Of a stretch of DNA of 64,000 nt, positions 1 to 8,164 are shown one piece after another (within the stretch, counting starts at the first letter, position 1; each line of letters starts with the position of its first letter). The DNA is from Pseudoneobacillus sp052180215 (GTDB lineage: Bacteria; Bacillota; Bacilli; Bacillales; Cytobacillaceae). Below the pieces are notes generated by a model. That model was not told the DNA's origin. It searched no databases and saw only the letters and a list, made by a program, of their open reading frames with translations. Where the stretch lies: positions 4,488,001 to 4,552,000 of the forward strand of contig NZ_CP197471.1 of NCBI RefSeq assembly GCF_052180215.1, read 5' to 3'. Both the position numbers and the translations under genes were made by a program.

Positions 1-1
1 T

Positions 2-139
2 GATAAAGCAGATGATCAAATCAAAGTTGTTTTAGTGGCAGCTTCTAGTGTTGAAAAGGCAAATTGGTTTGTTTTAATGATGCGCGGCATTGGTGATTTT
101 TTTGGTGGTTTATGGAAAAGTGCTGCTAATTTATTTTAA
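2..139 (+). CDS. dacA: D-alanyl-D-alanine carboxypeptidase (PBP5-type), C-terminal fragment
   Basis: Only the last 45 codons are in the window; the gene starts upstream. The reading frame beginning at base 2 ends at TAA 137-139. The tail contains KANWFVLMMRGIGDFFGG, which resembles the C-terminal amphipathic membrane anchor of the major vegetative DD-carboxypeptidase of Bacillus. That enzyme trims the terminal D-Ala from peptidoglycan pentapeptides on the outer face of the membrane. In Bacillus, dacA directly precedes pdxS, as here, and a terminator follows. The catalytic SxxK, SxN and KTG motifs lie outside the window, so identification rests on the tail and the gene order. Confidence 0.8.
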   Translation, partial: DKADDQIKVVLVAASSVEKANWFVLMMRGIGDFFGGLWKSAANLF

Positions 140-157
140 TAAGTGAAATAAGAAAAA

Positions 158-190
158 GAGGTTTCCTGTCTTGACAGGAGGCCTTTTTTA
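158..190 (+). terminator. Rho-independent terminator after dacA
   Basis: An inverted repeat (AGGTTTCCTGTC, then TTGACAGGAGGCCT) is followed by a run of T. It lies 20 bases after the dacA stop and before the pdxS promoter, separating the two units. Confidence 0.85.
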
Positions 191-235
191 TTGTTTATTT
201 ACCATGAGGGATATGAATAATTCCGAGTGAATTAG

Positions 236-264
236 TTATCATTCCTTTATTTTTTTGTTATGAT
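236..264 (+). promoter_or_regulatory. Sigma-A promoter of pdxST
   Basis: A -35 box TTATCA (236-241) is followed after 17 bp by -10 TATGAT (259-264). A TG one base upstream of the -10 makes it an extended -10 promoter. It lies about 50 bp upstream of the pdxS ribosome binding site. Confidence 0.7.
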
Positions 265-322
265 GAATTGAATAATAAATTTTTACTTATTAGCAGAAGG
301 TAATATCAAAGGGGGCAACATA

Positions 323-1204
323 ATGAAAACAGGTACAGATCGTGTAAAACGTGGAATGGCAGAAATGCAAAAGGGCGGCGTCATTATGGACGTTGTTAAT
401 GCTGAGCAAGCAAAAATAGCAGAAGAAGCTGGTGCTGTTGCAGTAATGGCTTTAGAGCGTGTTCCTTCTGATATCAGAGCAGCAGGTGGAGTTTCAAGAA
501 TGGCTGACCCACGTATTGTGGAAGAAGTGATGAATGCTGTTTCCATCCCTGTTATGGCAAAAGCCCGTATTGGTCATATCGTGGAAGCTCGTGTCTTAGA
601 AGCATTAGGTGTCGATTACATAGATGAAAGTGAAGTTTTAACACCTGCAGATGAAGAGTTCCATTTATTAAAAAGTGAATATACAGTTCCATTTGTTTGC
701 GGATGCCGTGATTTAGGAGAAGCTGCTCGTCGTATCGGTGAAGGGGCTTCCATGTTACGTACAAAAGGTGAGCCCGGTACTGGAAACATTGTAGAAGCTG
801 TTCGTCATATCCGTAAAGTAAATGCGCAAGTTCGTAAAGTAGTAGCAATGAATGAAGATGAATTAATGACGGAAGCAAAGCTATTAGGTGCACCGTTTGA
901 GTTATTATTAGAAATTAAACGTTTAGGCCGCTTACCAGTTGTTAACTTCGCTGCAGGTGGAGTAGCTACACCTGCGGATGCAGCTCTTATGATGCAGTTA
1001 GGTGCAGATGGAGTGTTCGTAGGTTCAGGAATTTTCAAATCAGATAATCCTGCAAAATTTGCGAGAGCTATTGTTGAAGCAACTACTCACTATCAAGATT
1101 ATAAGTTAATCGCTGAAATTTCAAAGAATCTTGGTGTGGCAATGAAGGGTATTGAAATTTCAACATTATCTCCAAGTGATCGTATGCAGGAACGTGGTTG
1201 GTAA
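323..1204 (+). CDS. pdxS: Pyridoxal 5'-phosphate synthase, lyase/synthase subunit
   Basis: PdxS condenses ribose 5-phosphate, glyceraldehyde 3-phosphate and ammonia into pyridoxal 5'-phosphate, in a complex with the glutaminase PdxT. The 293-residue protein is full length for this very conserved (beta/alpha)8 barrel. The two catalytic lysines of the family are visible: Lys80 in PVMAKARIGH and Lys148 in RTKGEPGTGN, with the phosphate-binding GGVATPADA loop near residue 212. The ATG at 323 follows a strong GGGGG ribosome binding site at 311-315. pdxT starts 12 bases after the stop, so the two subunits are co-transcribed from the promoter at 236-264. Cytoplasmic. Confidence 0.98.
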   Translation: MKTGTDRVKRGMAEMQKGGVIMDVVNAEQAKIAEEAGAVAVMALERVPSDIRAAGGVSRMADPRIVEEVMNAVSIPVMAKARIGHIVEARVLEALGVDYIDESEVLTPADEEFHLLKSEYTVPFVCGCRDLGEAARRIGEGASMLRTKGEPGTGNIVEAVRHIRKVNAQVRKVVAMNEDELMTEAKLLGAPFELLLEIKRLGRLPVVNFAAGGVATPADAALMMQLGADGVFVGSGIFKSDNPAKFARAIVEATTHYQDYKLIAEISKNLGVAMKGIEISTLSPSDRMQERGW

Positions 1205-1216
1205 GGAGTTTTAATC

Positions 1217-1792
1217 ATGGTTAAAATCGGAGTATTAGCCTTGCAAGGCGCTGTCCGTGAACATGTACGTTCAGTAGAAGCTTGTGGTGAAGAAGCTGTT
1301 GTCATTAAATTAAAAGAGCAACTGAAAGAAGTAGATGGCTTGATTCTCCCTGGAGGAGAAAGTACGACAATGAGACGCCTTATCGATAAATATGACTTTA
1401 TGGATGAACTAAAGGCATTTGCCGCAGCCGGAAAGCCAATGTTCGGTACATGTGCGGGCTTAATTCTTCTTGCAAAGAAATTAGTGGGATATGATGCACC
1501 TCATATTGGGGTCATGGATGTAACCGTTGAAAGAAATTCCTTTGGTCGCCAAAGAGAGAGCTTTGAAGCGAGTCTTGCTATTGCTGGCGTCGCTGAAGAC
1601 TTTGCAGCTGTATTTATCCGAGGGCCACATATTGTGGAAGCTGGTGAAAATGTAGAGGTTCTAGCAAAATACGATGGGCGTATTGTAGCGGCAAGAGAAG
1701 GGCAATATTTAGGCTGCTCCTTCCATCCAGAACTCACCGATGACCATCGTATGACTGCTTACTTCATCAACATGGTGAAAGAATCTTTATAA
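1217..1792 (+). CDS. pdxT: Pyridoxal 5'-phosphate synthase, glutaminase subunit
   Basis: PdxT hydrolyses glutamine and channels ammonia to PdxS. The 191-residue protein is a class I glutamine amidotransferase. The nucleophile Cys79 sits in FGTCAGLILL, and the His170/Glu172 pair in CSFHPEL completes the triad. The PGGEST oxyanion-region motif is at about 46-51. It is immediately downstream of pdxS with an AAGGAG ribosome binding site at 1203-1208. The following gene, serS, has its own T-box leader, so the pdxST operon probably ends here. Confidence 0.97.
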   Translation: MVKIGVLALQGAVREHVRSVEACGEEAVVIKLKEQLKEVDGLILPGGESTTMRRLIDKYDFMDELKAFAAAGKPMFGTCAGLILLAKKLVGYDAPHIGVMDVTVERNSFGRQRESFEASLAIAGVAEDFAAVFIRGPHIVEAGENVEVLAKYDGRIVAAREGQYLGCSFHPELTDDHRMTAYFINMVKESL

Positions 1793-1914
1793 AGAGTGCT
1801 ATGTTAGGCAGCCTGAAGCACAAATCAACAAGATATTAAATAACATCTAAAAGTAGGCATAATTCAGTTGCAATTTGCTGATAATTATAGTACATTAATA
1901 AAAATCTTAAATAG

Positions 1915-2152
1915 TGTAAAAGCATTGAGAGGAAATAGTACTAAGAAATCGTCCTTTTAGAGAGCTGGTGGTTGGTGCAAACTAGCGGATAGAACTTAGG
2001 AATCCATCCTTGAGCAAAGTATTGAAAGCATTTGTGAGTAAATACTTTCGGTGAATAGCCGTTATGAATCTAAGAGGAAAGCATTTTGCTTTCAATTAGG
2101 GTGGCAACGCGGGTTAACTCTCGTCCCTGTTTATAGGGGACGGGAGTTTTTT
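1915..2152 (+). promoter_or_regulatory. T-box leader (serine) of serS
   Basis: The region holds the hallmarks of a tRNA-sensing T-box riboswitch. A Stem I apical segment AGAGAG...GGTTGGTGCAAAC (about 1959-1983) is followed by a plausible serine specifier TCC (2003-2005). The T-box proper AGGGTGGCAACGCGG (2098-2112) contains the TGG bulge that pairs with the uncharged tRNA end. A strong terminator hairpin follows, from ACTCTCGTCCC to GGGACGGGAGT and a T run (2117-2152). Uncharged tRNA-Ser should stabilise the antiterminator and switch on serS. The specifier assignment and the 5' boundary are inferred; I could not identify the promoter with confidence. Confidence 0.92.
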
Positions 2153-2183
2153 ATTTGTCAAAATTTAGAATGGAGGAAGAAAA

Positions 2184-3461
2184 ATGCTAGATATTAAGGT
2201 ATTAAGAGCCAACTTTGAAGAAGTAAAAAATAAGCTTCAGCATCGTGGTGAGGATTTAACGGATTTAGGAAAGTTTGAAGAATTGGACACGAAACGCCGC
2301 GAGCTTATTGTTCAATCTGAGCAACTAAAAAGCAAACGTAATGAGGTTTCAGGACAAGTAGCGGCTTTAAAACGTGATAAGCAGGATGCAGACCAGTTAA
2401 TTACAGAAATGCGCGAAGTGGGAGATAAGATTAAAGAAATCGATGACGAACTTCGTGGTGTAGAAGAGACGTTAGAGCTATTATTATTAAGCATCCCTAA
2501 TATTCCTCACGAAAGTGTTCCTGTAGGGGAAACAGAAGATGAAAATGTCGAGATTAGAAAATGGGGAGAAGTGAAAGATTTTGGCTTTGAACCAAAACCA
2601 CATTGGGATATTGCCGATCAATTAGGTATTCTAGACTTCGAAAAAGCAGGAAAAGTAACGGGAAGCCGTTTTGTTTTTTACAAAGGTTTAGGGGCTCGTT
2701 TAGAACGTGCATTAATGAACTTTATGCTCGACCTACATGTTGATGAGCATGGGTATAAGGAAATTCTACCTCCATATATGGTAAACCGTGCGAGTATGAC
2801 AGGAACTGGGCAATTGCCTAAATTTGAGGAAGATGCGTTTAGAATCGAAAGCGAAGACTATTTCCTTATTCCAACCGCAGAGGTTCCAGTGACGAATATG
2901 CACCGAGATGAAATCTTATCTGGTGAAGACTTACCTTTAAGCTATGCTGCTTATAGTGCATGTTTCCGTTCTGAAGCAGGTTCAGCTGGACGTGATACAA
3001 GAGGATTAATCCGTCAGCATCAATTTAACAAGGTGGAGCTTGTAAAGTTTGTTAAACCAGAAGATTCATATGAAGAATTGGAAAGGCTAACTGGCCATGC
3101 TGAAAAAGTTTTACAATTATTAGGTCTACCGTATCGTGTATTAAGCATGTGTACTGGAGACCTTGGTTTCACAGCTGCAAAGAAGTACGATATTGAGGTT
3201 TGGATTCCAAGCTATAACACGTATCGAGAAATTTCTTCTTGCAGTAATTTTGAAGGCTTCCAAGCTCGCCGTGCGAATATTCGTTTCCGTCGTGATCCAA
3301 AAGGGAAACCGGAACATGTTCATACGTTAAATGGTTCTGGTCTTGCGATTGGCCGTACAGTAGCTGCCATTTTAGAGAACTATCAACAAGAAGATGGCAG
3401 TGTTGTTATTCCTGAAGTACTACGACCTTATATGGGAAGACATGAAGTGATTAAACCATAA
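2184..3461 (+). CDS. serS: Seryl-tRNA synthetase
   Basis: SerS charges tRNA-Ser (and tRNA-Sec where present) with serine using ATP. The 425-residue protein has the usual N-terminal helical arm (about 1-105, rich in K/E/R with heptad spacing) that grips the long variable arm of tRNA-Ser. A class II catalytic core follows: motif 2 is visible at YSACFRSEAGSAGRDTRG and motif 3 at GSGLAIGRTVAAILENYQ near the C-terminus. The start ATG follows GGAGGAAG at 2172-2179. It is controlled by the T-box leader just upstream, and a tRNA-Ser gene lies 64 bp downstream under its own promoter. Confidence 0.98.
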   Translation: MLDIKVLRANFEEVKNKLQHRGEDLTDLGKFEELDTKRRELIVQSEQLKSKRNEVSGQVAALKRDKQDADQLITEMREVGDKIKEIDDELRGVEETLELLLLSIPNIPHESVPVGETEDENVEIRKWGEVKDFGFEPKPHWDIADQLGILDFEKAGKVTGSRFVFYKGLGARLERALMNFMLDLHVDEHGYKEILPPYMVNRASMTGTGQLPKFEEDAFRIESEDYFLIPTAEVPVTNMHRDEILSGEDLPLSYAAYSACFRSEAGSAGRDTRGLIRQHQFNKVELVKFVKPEDSYEELERLTGHAEKVLQLLGLPYRVLSMCTGDLGFTAAKKYDIEVWIPSYNTYREISSCSNFEGFQARRANIRFRRDPKGKPEHVHTLNGSGLAIGRTVAAILENYQQEDGSVVIPEVLRPYMGRHEVIKP

Positions 3462-3481
3462 TAAAAAATAGTAAATACGTG

Positions 3482-3510
3482 TTGACATGGATTAATATTG
3501 GTGATATATT
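3482..3510 (+). promoter_or_regulatory. Sigma-A promoter of tRNA-Ser
   Basis: Consensus -35 TTGACA (3482-3487), a 17-bp spacer and -10 TATATT (3505-3510) end 15 bp before the tRNA gene. Confidence 0.85.
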
Positions 3511-3525
3511 ATTCCTTGTCGATAC

Positions 3526-3618
3526 GGAGGAATACCCAAGTCCGGCTGAAGGGATCGGTCTTGAAAACCGACAGGCGGGTTAAACCGCGCGGGGGTTCGA
3601 ATCCCTCTTCCTCCGCCA
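3526..3618 (+). tRNA. tRNA-Ser (anticodon UGA)
   Basis: The acceptor arm GGAGGAA pairs with TTCCTCC, followed by discriminator G and an encoded CCA ending at 3618. The anticodon loop CTTGAAA (3560-3566) gives anticodon TGA at 3562-3564. A long variable arm (about 3572-3591), typical of class II tRNA-Ser, and a T arm with GGTTCGAATCC are present. Confidence 0.97.
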
Positions 3619-3663
3619 TCATTTTTAAAATGTATTACCATAGCGCATAAATTGGAGATACAG

Positions 3664-3694
3664 TCCACTACAGAAATGTAGTGGATTTTTTTTC
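3664..3694 (+). terminator. Terminator after tRNA-Ser
   Basis: A perfect 8-bp stem TCCACTAC/GTAGTGGA with a 6-nt loop is followed by nine T residues. It ends the serS/tRNA-Ser transcripts. Confidence 0.9.
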
Positions 3695-3737
3695 GTTAAA
3701 AATTCTTTTCATTAAAAATTCTTAAATTCCATTAATA

Positions 3738-3794
3738 ACTTTAACCAATTAACGTACCGGGGGTCAGACCCCCAGTACGTTAATTGGTTAAAGT
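3738..3794. repeat. Near-perfect 57-nt palindrome with GGGGGTCAGACCCCC core
   Basis: Two 28-nt arms flank a single central A at 3766. The 20-bp outer arms (3738-3757 and 3775-3794) are perfectly complementary, as are the 7-bp inner arms GGGGGTC/GACCCCC; the only mismatch is C3758 against A3774. It sits between the tRNA-Ser terminator and the terminator of the converging dck gene and codes for nothing. Its shape is that of a REP-like or other mobile palindromic unit. It has no second copy in this window. Confidence 0.85.
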
Positions 3795-3800
3795 GAGTCT

Positions 3801-3829
3801 AAATAAAAAAGTCGCCGATTTTCGGCGAC
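3801..3829 (-). terminator. Terminator of the dgk-dck operon
   Basis: On the minus strand an 8-bp stem (GTCGCCGA/TCGGCGAC, 3-nt loop) is followed by a T run. It begins right at the dck stop codon. Confidence 0.9.
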
Positions 3830-4497
3830 TATCTTTTTAGTAGTTGGGTTTGTTTCATAAAGTGGGAAATACGTTCAATGATTAGCTCGATTGATTGTTC
3901 ATTTTGAACTACATCATAATCATTAATGTTCAAGCGAAGAACAGGACAAGCATTGAAGTTATTAATCCAGTTTTCATAACGTCCATGCATTTCCTCCCAA
4001 TAAGAAACAGGTGTTTGCTGTTCCATTGGACGTCCACGTTCTTTAATACGATCTAAAATATCATCTAATGATCCCTCTAGGTAAATCAGAAGATCAGGAT
4101 GAGGGAAGTAAGGTGTCATCACCATAGCCTCAAAAAGACTTGTATACGTATCATAATCTGTTATGGACATAGTCCCCTTTTCAAAATGCATTTTTGCAAA
4201 GATACCTGTATCCTCATAAATAGAACGATCCTGAATAAAACCGCCGCCATATTCAAAAATGCGCTTTTGCTCTTTAAAACGTTCAGCTAAAAAGTAGATT
4301 TGAAGATGGAAACTCCAACGTTCGAAATCAGCATAAAACTTATCTAGGTATGGATTCGTATCGACTTTTTCAAAGGAAGTGCGAAAACCAAGTGCATTGG
4401 CAAGGGCATTTGTCATGGTTGATTTTCCAACACCAACTGTTCCTGCAATGGTAATAACAGCACTCGAGGGAATCCCATATTTATTTCGAAGATTCAT
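3829..4497 (-). CDS. dck: Deoxyadenosine/deoxycytidine kinase
   Basis: Dck phosphorylates salvaged deoxyadenosine and deoxycytidine to monophosphates. The 222-residue protein is a full-length deoxynucleoside kinase. It has a P-loop GTVGVGKST near residues 18-26, the substrate-binding FERWSFHLQ segment near 58, the DRS motif in QDRSIYEDT, and the lid arginines in RIKERGRPME. It matches the Bacillus Dck branch better than Dgk. Its start overlaps the end of dgk by 17 bp, so the two are translationally coupled. A terminator follows immediately. Confidence 0.95.
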   Translation of the reverse strand: MNLRNKYGIPSSAVITIAGTVGVGKSTMTNALANALGFRTSFEKVDTNPYLDKFYADFERWSFHLQIYFLAERFKEQKRIFEYGGGFIQDRSIYEDTGIFAKMHFEKGTMSITDYDTYTSLFEAMVMTPYFPHPDLLIYLEGSLDDILDRIKERGRPMEQQTPVSYWEEMHGRYENWINNFNACPVLRLNINDYDVVQNEQSIELIIERISHFMKQTQLLKR

Positions 4498-5134
4498 GAT
4501 TGTAGACTCCTTTTTTTAAAGATGGTGATAATTGCTCTAAAATAAACTTCAGGTCTTCCTCATTTTTAACGAAGTCGATTTCATCCCCGTTGAAGCGTAA
4601 TACCGTTACCTCAGGGTGTTCTTTTTCGAATTTTGAAATCTGATGTTCATAATCAATGGAAAGCTGTTCTAAATATAAAGGACTAATTTTCTTTTCAAAA
4701 TCTCGTCCTCTCATCTCGATTCGTTTTAAAAGAGTGTCTAAACTAGCATTTAAGTAAACAATTACATTTGGTTTAGGCATATCTTCCGTTAAAATCTGAT
4801 AAATCTTATAATATTTTTGATATTCTGCTCCACTTAACGTTCTTTGAGCAAAAATCAAATTTTTAAAAATGTGATAATCAGCAACGACTGGGATATCTCT
4901 ATTTAAATAGTACTTATTAATATCTCCTAATTGTTTAAATCGGTTGCAGAGGAAGAACATTTCAGTTTGGAAGCTCCACTCTTCAATATTCTCATAAAAC
5001 TTCCCTAAAAAAGGGTTCTCATCCACGATTTCTTTCAATAATGCAAGCTGGAAGTGGTTTGAAATGGCTTTGGCGAGAGATGTTTTACCAACCCCGATTG
5101 GACCTTCAACCGTTATAAAAGGTGTTCCTTCCAT
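4481..5134 (-). CDS. dgk: Deoxyguanosine kinase
   Basis: Dgk phosphorylates deoxyguanosine in purine deoxynucleoside salvage. The 217-residue protein has the P-loop GPIGVGKTS near residues 11-19. The EEWSFQTEMFFLCNRF substrate segment and the ADYHIFKN segment stand where Dck has DRS, and both are characteristic of the Dgk branch. The lid motif is RIEMRGRDFEKK. The start ATG is preceded on the minus strand by GGAGGACATGCG. It is first gene of a two-gene operon with dck. I did not find a convincing promoter in the 271-bp AT-rich gap upstream. Confidence 0.94.
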   Translation of the reverse strand: MEGTPFITVEGPIGVGKTSLAKAISNHFQLALLKEIVDENPFLGKFYENIEEWSFQTEMFFLCNRFKQLGDINKYYLNRDIPVVADYHIFKNLIFAQRTLSGAEYQKYYKIYQILTEDMPKPNVIVYLNASLDTLLKRIEMRGRDFEKKISPLYLEQLSIDYEHQISKFEKEHPEVTVLRFNGDEIDFVKNEEDLKFILEQLSPSLKKGVYNHESSK

Positions 5135-5359
5135 CGCATGTCCTCCTTCTCCATCTACCTATTTCTATTTAACTAAGTTATTTACACTTAGGAAAAAATA
5201 TTGTCACTTTTTGTCCGTTGATGTCATTCTTTGTTTTTGACACAAAATTTATTTTATCACAATATGAAATGGAAATGGGAAGGAATATTTAATGTTTTGT
5301 TAGAAATAATACTTGTTTTTTAAAAATATTAACTATTTAGAAAATTTATTAATCCATTG

Positions 5360-5396
5360 TAAAAGTAAAAAAGCTAGAGGCAGTAAGCTTCTAGCT
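5360..5396 (-). terminator. Terminator of yaaH
   Basis: On the minus strand an 8-bp stem AAGCTAGA/TCTAGCTT with a loop of about 11 nt is followed by a T-rich tail (plus strand TAAAAGTAAAAA). It lies just beyond the yaaH stop. Confidence 0.75.
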
Positions 5397-5405
5397 TTAT
5401 CTTGG

Positions 5406-6689
5406 TTATTTTTTCGTTACATTAAAATTATCTACAATTAACAACCAATTTTGTGGGAAGGAAAGGCCGAGCTTCCAGTAACTCATACCTCTTAAGCGCA
5501 ACTCTTTTATGAGGTCAAACTTTGCCTGGATCGATCTGGCATCCTCAAACCAAACCTCATGACGTTTGCCGTCTGAATCTGTATAGTTAAAAAATGGCGC
5601 TTGTGCTTTTTCATCATACTGAATTGGGACATTATTTCTAGCTGCTAGTTGAATGGCTTGCTGTGGACTTACCGCTTTCGCTACCGTTCCTTTAACGAAA
5701 GGCAGAGTCCAATCATAACCATACAGATTTTGCCCCATTAAAATTTTATTTGATGGCATTTCAGAGACAGCATATTCAAGAACCTTTCTGACTGGCCCAA
5801 TTGGAGAGACAGCCATTGCAGGACCTCCACTATAGCCCCATTCATACGTCATAATCACGACAAAATCAACGATTTCCCCATGTGCTTTATAATCATGGGC
5901 TTCATACCAGTCACCCTTTTGTGTGGCACTTGTTTTAGGGGCGAGGGCAGTAGAGATGAACCATCCTTCTTGTTTAAATCGAGCCTTCGCCTTTCTTAAG
6001 AAGCGAGTATAAGCATCTCGATCTGCTGGCCGTAAAAACTCAAAATCAAAATGGATATCTCTAAATCCATACTTTTTAGCTGTTGTGACAATATTATTTA
6101 AAAATTTATCTTGAATGGCCATATTATTTAAAAGAATTCTTCCAAGTTCATCGCTAAATTGATCATTCTCTTGGTTGGTGATTACCATCATTAACACATT
6201 ATTATTAGATTTTGCGATGGATGGGAAATTGTTAAGTAACGGTTCCTTTAAGGTGCCATCACGTAAAGCCTGGAAACTAAAAGGTGCAAGGTAGGTTAAA
6301 TATGGACCTGCTTCTCTTGCAGCAGTCTCTAGAGCAGGAGCTACACTTGATCCTCGAGGTTCCACATAACCGTTAAATTCAGCTCTTCTTTTTCTTTGTT
6401 GTGGGATATATAGTCGAAACCCTACTTGTAATGATTGATTAGCAGAAATTCCGTTTATTCTCGCTAGCTCTTGTGGCGATATTCCAAAACGTCTGGCAAT
6501 AGAAAATAAACTATCACCTGATTGGACCCAGTAGAAACTACCAACTATCGGTATGACTAATGTTTGACCAATGACTAAATTATTCGGATTCGGAACCTGA
6601 TTTGCTTCTACAATGGTATTAACGTTTGTTCCGTACATTTGGGCAATGGTATATAATGACTGACCTCTCTGTATGACATGAATTTGCAT
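5406..6689 (-). CDS. yaaH: Spore cortex-fragment N-acetylglucosaminidase, LysM-GH18 (YaaH/SleL)
   Basis: Two N-terminal LysM repeats (about residues 2-47 and 52-96) bind peptidoglycan. A glycoside hydrolase family 18 barrel (about 105-420) follows. The acidic GH18 signature DIHFDFEFL carries the likely catalytic Glu217. YaaH/SleL proteins are made in the mother cell, placed on the spore without a signal peptide, and cleave muramic-lactam cortex fragments during germination; none is visible here either. The 427-residue length matches the family. The start follows GAGGAGG. A sigma-E-like promoter is present upstream, and yaaI lies 63 bp upstream on the same strand. Confidence 0.94.
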   Translation of the reverse strand: MQIHVIQRGQSLYTIAQMYGTNVNTIVEANQVPNPNNLVIGQTLVIPIVGSFYWVQSGDSLFSIARRFGISPQELARINGISANQSLQVGFRLYIPQQRKRRAEFNGYVEPRGSSVAPALETAAREAGPYLTYLAPFSFQALRDGTLKEPLLNNFPSIAKSNNNVLMMVITNQENDQFSDELGRILLNNMAIQDKFLNNIVTTAKKYGFRDIHFDFEFLRPADRDAYTRFLRKAKARFKQEGWFISTALAPKTSATQKGDWYEAHDYKAHGEIVDFVVIMTYEWGYSGGPAMAVSPIGPVRKVLEYAVSEMPSNKILMGQNLYGYDWTLPFVKGTVAKAVSPQQAIQLAARNNVPIQYDEKAQAPFFNYTDSDGKRHEVWFEDARSIQAKFDLIKELRLRGMSYWKLGLSFPQNWLLIVDNFNVTKK

Positions 6690-6723
6690 CCTATGTCCTC
6701 CTCACCATCTAAACGTTACAACC

Positions 6724-6752
6724 ATTTTATGAAAGGAATAGGATATTGATGA
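6724..6752 (-). promoter_or_regulatory. Candidate sigma-E promoter of yaaH
   Basis: On the minus strand the -10-like CATAAAAT (6731-6724) matches the sigma-E consensus CATACAMT at 7 of 8 positions. It lies 14 bp downstream of a weak -35 TCATCAA (6752-6746). Its position, 35 bp before the yaaH start, fits mother-cell expression known for yaaH. Confidence 0.4.
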
Positions 6753-7307
6753 TTATTTTTTTAGATTGTCTGTTACGTATGGAGATATATCTGCTTTTAA
6801 TACATTTTTCATCATGGTTAAGGCATACTTTTGATCTTGGTCATCAACAGAAGCTATGCAGTTAGAGGGTACTTTTAGCTTGAATTCTCGCATGTAAGCA
6901 TCTACTGCCGAAAATAGAACACATATATTGCCTGCAATACCGGCTAAAACGAGGGTTTCCACCTTAAGTTGGTGTAATAATGTATGTAATGCTGTTCCAA
7001 AAAAAGCAGAGTGCTTTGGTTTAATTAAAAAATAATCCTCTTCACTAGGCTTCAACTTATGTAAAATGGTCTGATTTAAGTCATTTTGGCAATGTTGGAT
7101 TATTTTTTCGAGGTTAGCTTGCCAAAGATTAAAATGGTCATTTACATAAATAATTGGTAATCTATTTTGTTTAAAATAGGCCTTTAATTGTTGTAAAGGT
7201 AGGAGAATTTGCAAGGTCTTTTCGGCTAGAGTTCTCCCATGTTCAAATTCAAATGGATTCATGATATCGATAATAATTAGCGCTGTTTTGGAAGGGATTC
7301 GAGTCAT
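6753..7307 (-). CDS. yaaI: Isochorismatase-family cysteine hydrolase
   Basis: The 184-residue protein has the cysteine hydrolase fold. The catalytic Asp14 is in ALIIIDIMN, and the nucleophilic Cys is in LVLAGIAGNICV (near residue 128). The conserved lysine is likely in KPKHSAF. Family members hydrolyse isochorismate, nicotinamide or other small amides; the substrate of YaaI is not known and cannot be read from sequence. It sits upstream of yaaH on the same strand, as in B. subtilis. The start ATG follows GGAGC on the minus strand. Confidence 0.88.
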   Translation of the reverse strand: MTRIPSKTALIIIDIMNPFEFEHGRTLAEKTLQILLPLQQLKAYFKQNRLPIIYVNDHFNLWQANLEKIIQHCQNDLNQTILHKLKPSEEDYFLIKPKHSAFFGTALHTLLHQLKVETLVLAGIAGNICVLFSAVDAYMREFKLKVPSNCIASVDDQDQKYALTMMKNVLKADISPYVTDNLKK

Positions 7308-7373
7308 ATTTTTTCGCTCCTTTTTTGCTATTTTAAGTAATAAACGCTATTTTTATCATGAACAGTATTATGG

Positions 7374-7544
7374 AGCTCTTTTCTAAAACTTTGTTGCTAT
7401 TCAAATTTATTAAAAGATATATCCCAGTGTAGAATGATAAAACTCAACTAAAAATTTAGAAAAGAGCTGCTCACTTTTTTAAGAAAAAATGTAAAAATCT
7501 GGCTTTTGGGATTTTTACAAACCACAATTTATACGAAAATAGCC
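7374..7544 (+). mobile_element. MITE-like repeat, copy A
   Basis: This copy (171 bp) has ends AGCTCTTTTC and GAAAATAGCC, degenerate forms of the family terminal inverted repeat. Internal landmarks shared with the other copies are GTAGAATGATAAAACTC, an internal AGAAAAGAGCTG, and a hairpin GTAAAAATCT...GATTTTTAC. It occupies most of the yaaI-tadA gap. No target duplication is visible, suggesting an older copy. Confidence 0.8.
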
Positions 7545-7572
7545 ATTTAAAAAGGTATAGGTGTGAATTTTT

Positions 7573-8094
7573 ATGATATTGACGGATGAAGATTATATGA
7601 AGGAAGCTATTATAGAGGCGAAGAAAGCGCAGGATAAAGCGGAAGTTCCAATAGGAGCTATTATCGTCTTAGATGGTAAAATTATTGCTAGAGGACATAA
7701 TCTGCGAGAATGTCAGCAAAATGCCATTGCTCATGCTGAGTTATTAGCTATTGAACAGGCATGTAAGGATGTAGGGTCATGGCGTTTGGAAAATGCAGAA
7801 CTTTATGTCACGCTTGAACCCTGCCCGATGTGTTCAGGAGCTATCATCTTATCTCGCATTAAGCGCGTTATTTATGGAGCGGCTGATCCGAAGGGAGGAT
7901 GTGCAGGCACGTTAATGAATCTCCTCCAGGATGATCGTTTTAATCATAAAAGTGAAATTACCTCAGGAGTATTAGAAGAAGAATGCAGTTCCTTGCTTTC
8001 CGCTTTTTTTAGAGGAATCCGCGAACGGAAAAAACAAGAAAAGTTACGGAAGACAGCTGAATTGGTTAAGCAAGAAGGAATTGACAATCTATAA
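7573..8094 (+). CDS. tadA: tRNA adenosine(34) deaminase
   Basis: TadA converts the wobble adenosine of tRNA-Arg(ACG) to inosine so that it reads CGU, CGC and CGA. The 173-residue protein has the cytidine/deoxycytidylate deaminase zinc site: His54 and proton-shuttling Glu56 in HAELLAI, and Cys84 and Cys87 in PCPMCSGA. The C-terminal basic helix RGIRERKKQEK is typical of tRNA binding. The chosen ATG gives the usual N-terminus DYMKEAIIEAKKA; an internal ATG at 7597 is possible but would trim the first helix. It lies upstream of the SRP RNA, as in B. subtilis. Confidence 0.96.
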   Translation: MILTDEDYMKEAIIEAKKAQDKAEVPIGAIIVLDGKIIARGHNLRECQQNAIAHAELLAIEQACKDVGSWRLENAELYVTLEPCPMCSGAIILSRIKRVIYGAADPKGGCAGTLMNLLQDDRFNHKSEITSGVLEEECSSLLSAFFRGIRERKKQEKLRKTAELVKQEGIDNL

Positions 8095-8097
8095 TCA

Positions 8098-8126
8098 TTG
8101 CTTTTTTTCGTAGAACTTAGTATACT
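8098..8126 (+). promoter_or_regulatory. Promoter of the SRP RNA
   Basis: A -35-like TTGCTT (8098-8103), a 17-bp spacer and -10 TATACT (8121-8126) would start transcription about 30 nt before the mature RNA, consistent with the processed precursor known in Bacillus. Confidence 0.55.
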
Positions 8127-8164
8127 TGTTTATGCGTCAGTACGACGCCTAATGATGGTTTCAA

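Noticed and set aside
283..1305. Antisense open frames over pdxS and pdxT
   Set aside because: They are shadows of strongly conserved enzymes, with no promoter or ribosome binding site on that strand.
1868..1896. Promoter for the serS T-box (TTGCAA near TATAGT)
   Set aside because: The spacing is only 12 bp, too short; no better pair was found.
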